From RPQJ01 sp044226195 (lineage in GTDB: Bacteria; Pseudomonadota; Gammaproteobacteria; Steroidobacterales; Steroidobacteraceae), in assembly GCA_044226195.1 (NCBI GenBank), contig JBGAHO010000013.1, positions 1 through 64,000 on the forward strand: a DNA stretch of 64,000 nucleotides, in the 5' to 3' direction. Positions 60,275-64,000 of this stretch are shown piece after piece. Positions within the stretch are counted from its first letter, which is position 1. Every line of letters starts with the position of its first letter. The notes under the pieces are model-generated. The model worked only from the letters and a program-made list of their open reading frames with translations. It was not told the origin of the DNA and made no database searches. The position numbers were made by a program, and so were the translations under genes.

Positions 60275-61027
60275 TTACAGGAACACGTCGCCGCCGTTCG
60301 GGCTGATGCACTGTCCCTGGTAATGGCGGCCGTCCTCGCTCGCGAGGAACACGTAGCTCGGCACGATGTCGTCCACCTCTGCGAGGCGGCCGAGCGGGAT
60401 CGACTGGCGGATCTGCTCGAGCAGGTCCGGCGGCACATCGGCCAGGATCGGCGTGCGCGTCGCCCCGGGCGCCACGCTGTTCACCGTCACGCCGCGGTCG
60501 CCGACTTCGAGGGCGACCGTGCGCGTGAACGAGAGAATCGCGCCCTTCGCCGCGGTGTAGTGCGCGAAGCCCGGCGCGCCCTTGTACGCCAGCTGCGACG
60601 CGGTGTTGATGATGCGGCCCCAGCCGCGCTCGAGCATCGGCGGCAACAGCTCGCGCGTCATGAGGAACGTGCCGCGCAGGTGCACCGCGATCACACGGTC
60701 CCACTGCTCGACGGGGATGTCCTGCACCGGCGCCGCGGCCGCGATGCCGGCGTTGTTGACGAGGATGTCCACGTGCCCGAACTTGTCGAGCGCCACGGCG
60801 CACATCCGCTTCGCGTCGGCCTCCTCCGCCACGTCCGCCTGCACCGCGATCGCGCGCCGCCCGAGCGCGATGATCGTCTCGCACACTTCGCGCGCATTGG
60901 CGGCCTGGTCCGCGACCGGGTAGTTCACGACGACGTCCGCGCCTTCGCGCGCGAACGCAATCGCCACGCCGCGACCGATGCCGGAACTGCTGCCCGTGAC
61001 GAGGGCGATGCGCTGGGCGAGTTTCAT
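60275..61027 (-). CDS. Short-chain dehydrogenase/reductase (FabG-like)
   Basis: The 250-aa classical SDR has VTGSSSGIGRGVAIAFAREG, NNAGIA, Ser in IINTASQLAYKG and Tyr/Lys in YTAAKGAILSFTRTVA, with the C-terminus YVFLASEDGRHYQGQCISPN. NAD(P)-dependent; the substrate is unknown. Its ATG lies one base after the mnmE stop, so it is probably co-transcribed with mnmE. Confidence 0.9.
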   Translation of the reverse strand: MKLAQRIALVTGSSSGIGRGVAIAFAREGADVVVNYPVADQAANAREVCETIIALGRRAIAVQADVAEEADAKRMCAVALDKFGHVDILVNNAGIAAAAPVQDIPVEQWDRVIAVHLRGTFLMTRELLPPMLERGWGRIINTASQLAYKGAPGFAHYTAAKGAILSFTRTVALEVGDRGVTVNSVAPGATRTPILADVPPDLLEQIRQSIPLGRLAEVDDIVPSYVFLASEDGRHYQGQCISPNGGDVFL

Positions 61028-61028
61028 G

Positions 61029-62381
61029 TCATTTCCCGATGCAGAAGCTGCCGAAGATCCGGCCGAGCAGCTCGTCGCTGCTGACCTGCCCCGTGATTTC
61101 GCCGAGGTTGCGCTGCGCCTCGAGCAACTCCTGCGCGACGAGCTCGCCCGCGTGCCGGTCTACCAACAGGCGGTGCGCCTCCTCCACGTGGGCCCGCGAG
61201 CGGCGCAGTGCCTCGAGATGTCGCGTGCGCGCCGTGAGAGCGCCCTCCGGCGACGGGTGAAAACCGATGCAGCCCTTCAGGTGCGCGCGCAGACCGTCCA
61301 CGCCACCGCCCGAGGATGCGCAGAGATAGACCCGCGTGGGCGTTCCCTCCTCCACGCGCGCGGGCTCGCCGCTCACGTCGATCTTGTTGTAGACGATGGT
61401 GCACGGCACGTCGGCCGGGAGTTGCGCCAGGTCGCCATCGATGCCGGCCAGCGCGACCGGATCCGCGGAATCGACGAGAAACAGCACGCGATCGGCGCGC
61501 GCGATCTCCTGGCGTGCGCGACGGATGCCCTCGACCTCCACCTCATCGGCCGCTTCGCGCAGGCCCGCCGTGTCGATCACGTGCAGCGGCAGGCCGTCGA
61601 TCTCGATGCGTTCGCGCAGCACGTCGCGCGTCGTGCCGGGCACTGCCGTGACGATCGCGGCCTCGTAACCCGCGAGCCGGTTGAGCAGGCTCGACTTGCC
61701 CGCATTGGGCCGGCCGGCGATCACCAGGCTCAGGCCGTCGCGCAGCAACGCGCCCTGGCGCGCGGTCTCCGCGAGCTCGGCGAATCGCCGCCGCAGGAAC
61801 TCCATGCGTTCGGTGAGGGCACGATCCTGCAGGAAGTCGATCTCCTCCTCGGGAAAGTCGATCGCGGCCTCGGTCCACATGCGCAGCTCGAGCACGCGCT
61901 CGGCCAGCTCGTGCACCTGCATGGAGAACTCGCCCTGCAGGGAGCGCACCGCCGCACGGGCCGCCTGGGCCGACCCGCTGTCGATGAGGTCGGCGATGGC
62001 TTCGGCCTGCGCGAGGTCGAGCTTCTCGTTGAGAAAGGCCCGTTGCGTGAATTCGCCGGGGCCGGCGGCGCGGGCGCCGAGCGCAAGCGCGCGGCGCAAC
62101 AACTCGTTGAGCACGACCGGCCCGCCGTGGCCGTGCAGCTCCAGCACGTCCTCGCCGGTGTAGGAGCGCGGGCCTGGGAAAAAGAGTGCGAGCCCGGTGT
62201 CGATCGGCTGGTGGTCGGCCGCGAGGAAATCGCACAAGGTGGCGACGCGCGGCGCGGGCATCTCACCGATCAGTGCCGTGGCGATCCGCCGGCAGTCGGG
62301 CCCGGAGAGTCGCACCACGCCGATGCCCGCCCGGCCGGGGGCGGTGGCGATCGCGGCGATGGTGTCGGAGCTCGGGGACAT
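61029..62381 (-). CDS. mnmE: tRNA modification GTPase MnmE
   Basis: The 450-aa protein has an N-terminal folate-binding domain (TIAAIATAPGRAGIGVVRLS), G-domain motifs LVIAGRPNAGKSSLLNRLAG, TRDVLRERIEIDGLPLHVID-TAGLR and VYNKIDV, and the invariant C-terminal C-I-G-K. It forms with MnmG the enzyme that modifies U34 of certain tRNAs. The ATG (62381-62379) is inside the left arm of a palindromic repeat, so the first codons M-S-P derive from the repeat. AGGA sits directly against the ATG, an unusually short spacing. Confidence 0.96.
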   Translation of the reverse strand: MSPSSDTIAAIATAPGRAGIGVVRLSGPDCRRIATALIGEMPAPRVATLCDFLAADHQPIDTGLALFFPGPRSYTGEDVLELHGHGGPVVLNELLRRALALGARAAGPGEFTQRAFLNEKLDLAQAEAIADLIDSGSAQAARAAVRSLQGEFSMQVHELAERVLELRMWTEAAIDFPEEEIDFLQDRALTERMEFLRRRFAELAETARQGALLRDGLSLVIAGRPNAGKSSLLNRLAGYEAAIVTAVPGTTRDVLRERIEIDGLPLHVIDTAGLREAADEVEVEGIRRARQEIARADRVLFLVDSADPVALAGIDGDLAQLPADVPCTIVYNKIDVSGEPARVEEGTPTRVYLCASSGGGVDGLRAHLKGCIGFHPSPEGALTARTRHLEALRRSRAHVEEAHRLLVDRHAGELVAQELLEAQRNLGEITGQVSSDELLGRIFGSFCIGK

Positions 62382-62474
62382 TCCTCGTTTCCCGTCGTGC
62401 GCGCCGAATGCCGGAAAGCCGCGTACCGACCTGCTGGATCCCCGGTCCCGGAAAAAGAGGAATGTCCCCTATTA
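62374..62474. repeat. Dispersed palindromic repeat, copy F (mnmE/yidC)
   Basis: The left arm GGGGACATTCCTCGTTTCCC (62374-62393) carries the mnmE ATG. The right arm GGAAAAAGAGGAATGTCCCC (62450-62469) is followed by TATTA, which on the minus strand gives the tandem stops TAA-TAG at the end of yidC. The 56-base spacer contains further short inverted pairs. Confidence 0.88.
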
Positions 62475-64000
62475 ACCGGGTTTCTTGGATTCGGCCTCGA
62501 CCACCTTGTTGATCTTCCACTGCTGGAGGATCGACAGGCCGGTGTTGGTGATCCAGTACAGCACGAGGCCGGCCGGGAACCACGCCATCATCACGGTCAT
62601 GATGAGCGGCATGAAGGCGAACATCTTCGCCTGCATCGGGTCCGGCGGCGCCGGCTGCAGCTTGAACTGGCCGAACATCGCCGCGCCCATGATCGCCGGC
62701 AGGACGAAGTACGGGTCCTTCGACGACAGGTCCTGGATCCAACCGAAGAACGGCGCCTGGCGCATCTCGACGCTCTCGAGCAGCACCCAGTAGAACGCGA
62801 GGAACACCGGGATCTGGATCACGATCGGCAGGCAGCCGGCGAGCGGATTGATCTTCTCGCGCTTGTACAGCTCCATCATCTGCTTGGCGAGCTGCTCGCG
62901 GTCGTCCTTGTAGCGCTCCTGGATGTTCTTGATGCGCGGCTGGATGGCCCGCATCTTCGCCATCGAGCGGCCGCTGGTCTCGGTCAGCTTGTAGAACAGC
63001 AGCTTGAGCAGGATCGTCACGATGATGATCGCGAGGCCCCAGTTCTGGACGAACTTGTGGACCTTCTCGAGCAGCCAGAAGAGCGGATCGGCGATCGGCC
63101 AGAGCCGGCCGTAGTCCGCCGTGCGTTCGAGCTTCGGGCCGGTCGCGGCCAGCTGCTCCTGCAGCTTCGGGCCGACGAACAGCGTCTCCTTGAATTCGGC
63201 CTTCGCGCCCGGGGCCACGGCCTTGAGCGGGCCGCGGTACGTGATCAGCGAATGCTCGCCCTCGCGACGCAGCGTGTACTCGTACTGCTCCGTCACCGGC
63301 GGCACGGCCGCCGCGACGAAGTGGTGCTGCATCTCGGCCATCCAGCCGCCGACGATGGTCTGCGTGAACTTCGCGTCCTCTTCCTTGCTGGCGTCGAGCT
63401 TCTGCGGCAGCTTGCCCGCGTACACCGCCGGCCCGCGGTACGAGTAGCTCTCGACGTCGAACATCGAGCGCTTCTGCGAATACATGTGGCGCGCGAACTG
63501 CACGTAGGACGCGGCGCGCCACGGCGTGGACGAGGCGTTCTGCACGTCGTAGTCGACGTCGATCGCGTAGTGGCCCGGCTTGAAGACGAAGGTCTTCATC
63601 ACGGTCACGCCCTGCCCGTCCGTCCAGGTGAGCGGCACGCGCAGTTCCTGGCCCGGCACCATGCGGTACTCGGCCGCGGTCGTGGTGAACATGGCGAGGT
63701 GGGTCGGGTCGGCGCGGCCGTCCGCGGCACGCAGGCCCGAGCGCATCACGCTGTAGGTCGCGTCATCGGTGGTGAGCAGGCGCACCGGCGGGCTGCCGGC
63801 CTGCTTGTCGCGCGGGTACTTCAGCAGGTCGGCGCGCAGCAGCTCGCCGCCACGCAGGCTGATGTCCATGTCGAGCACGTCGGTGACCACGTGCACGACC
63901 GGGGCCGGCGTGGACTCCGGCGTGGCCGGAGCCGCCGGGACCGCTGCGCCCGGCGCAGCGGCTGCCGTGGCTGCGGGCGTGCTGGCGGCCGTCGGCAGAT
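62472..64000 (-). CDS. yidC: Membrane protein insertase YidC, N-terminus outside window
   Basis: About 508 residues of the C-terminal part are present; the frame continues through the right edge. The periplasmic domain (VVTDVLDMDISLRGGELLRA, TYSVMRSGLRAADGRADPTH) is followed by the conserved insertase core: KLLFYKLTETSGRSMAKMRA, PRIKNIQERYKDDREQLAKQ (with the hydrophilic-groove Arg nearby), LAGCLPIVIQIPVFLAFYWV, PFFGWIQDLSSKDPYFVLPA and GLVLYWITNTGLSILQQW. The edge segment is Ala/Pro-rich (APATPESTPAPVV). It inserts Fo subunits c and a among others. Confidence 0.96.
   Translation of the reverse strand, partial: LPTAASTPAATAAAAPGAAVPAAPATPESTPAPVVHVVTDVLDMDISLRGGELLRADLLKYPRDKQAGSPPVRLLTTDDATYSVMRSGLRAADGRADPTHLAMFTTTAAEYRMVPGQELRVPLTWTDGQGVTVMKTFVFKPGHYAIDVDYDVQNASSTPWRAASYVQFARHMYSQKRSMFDVESYSYRGPAVYAGKLPQKLDASKEEDAKFTQTIVGGWMAEMQHHFVAAAVPPVTEQYEYTLRREGEHSLITYRGPLKAVAPGAKAEFKETLFVGPKLQEQLAATGPKLERTADYGRLWPIADPLFWLLEKVHKFVQNWGLAIIIVTILLKLLFYKLTETSGRSMAKMRAIQPRIKNIQERYKDDREQLAKQMMELYKREKINPLAGCLPIVIQIPVFLAFYWVLLESVEMRQAPFFGWIQDLSSKDPYFVLPAIMGAAMFGQFKLQPAPPDPMQAKMFAFMPLIMTVMMAWFPAGLVLYWITNTGLSILQQWKINKVVEAESKKPG

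Noticed and set aside
1..64000. CRISPR array, rRNA or tRNA genes
   Set aside because: No regularly spaced 25-40-bp repeats with unique spacers and no tRNA cloverleaf or rRNA sequence were recognised. The tandem repeats at 1359-1418 are 20-bp phased transposon-end sites without spacers.

Overview
The window is GC-rich chromosomal DNA. Its backbone is the conserved gammaproteobacterial origin-proximal block, read mostly on the minus strand: yidC - mnmE - mnmG - rsmG - parA - parB - atpI/B/E/F/H/A/G/D/C - glmU - glmS. The 2-methylcitrate cycle built on acnD/prpF, a fused cysNC, a large TonB-dependent receptor and several exported peptidases fit an environmental, Steroidobacterales/Nevskiales/Xanthomonadales-like gammaproteobacterium. 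That placement is an inference from gene content; no rRNA is present.

Layout. 1-1417: the glmS-proximal end of a Tn7-like element, with three 20-bp-phased end repeats and the start of a cargo gene (winged helix plus topoisomerase-type zinc ribbon) that leaves the left edge. 1443-3278: glmS, whose 3' end is the Tn7 attachment site. 3279-17025: an accessory block separating glmS from glmU. It holds an Xre/RES toxin-antitoxin pair, a translationally coupled 2OG hydroxylase/U32-like pair, a HEAT-repeat serine hydrolase, a TPR-sulfotransferase, a beta-propeller protein, a TonB receptor, an S51 (cyanophycinase-like) hydrolase, a type-B carboxylesterase and an SDR. 17053-26481: glmU, a HigBA-type toxin-antitoxin pair, and the complete F1Fo ATP synthase operon with promoter and terminator. 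26744-29234: parB, parA, rsmG.

29278-53095: a second insertion between rsmG and mnmG. It contains an ABC ATPase with a permease-M1 peptidase fusion, a PAS histidine kinase, the propionate operon prpB-prpC-acnD-prpF with a divergent ScfR-type regulator, a CBS protein, cysD-cysNC, acuI, an MBL-fold hydrolase, cytochrome c4, a SIMPL protein, an NfeD-domain protein and an orphan OppA-like lipoprotein. 53100-64000: mnmG (apparently broken by an internal deletion and frameshift), a small HEXXH protein, a wax-ester-synthase/DGAT-like protein with a Lys/Ala-rich tail, S10 and S41 exported peptidases, an SDR, mnmE and the 3' part of yidC.

The most unusual signal is a dispersed palindromic repeat (core GGGGACATTCCTCTTTTTC) present at six places. 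One end always lies exactly at the stop codon of a gene (TAG in five, a tandem TAATAG in one). At acnD/prpF and yidC/mnmE the other arm also supplies the ATG of the next gene. Other notable points are the Tn7-like end with its unfamiliar cargo gene, the mnmG lesion, a 101-bp tandem duplication that copies the 3' end of a CBS-domain gene, and palindromic operators placed directly over toxin-antitoxin promoters.
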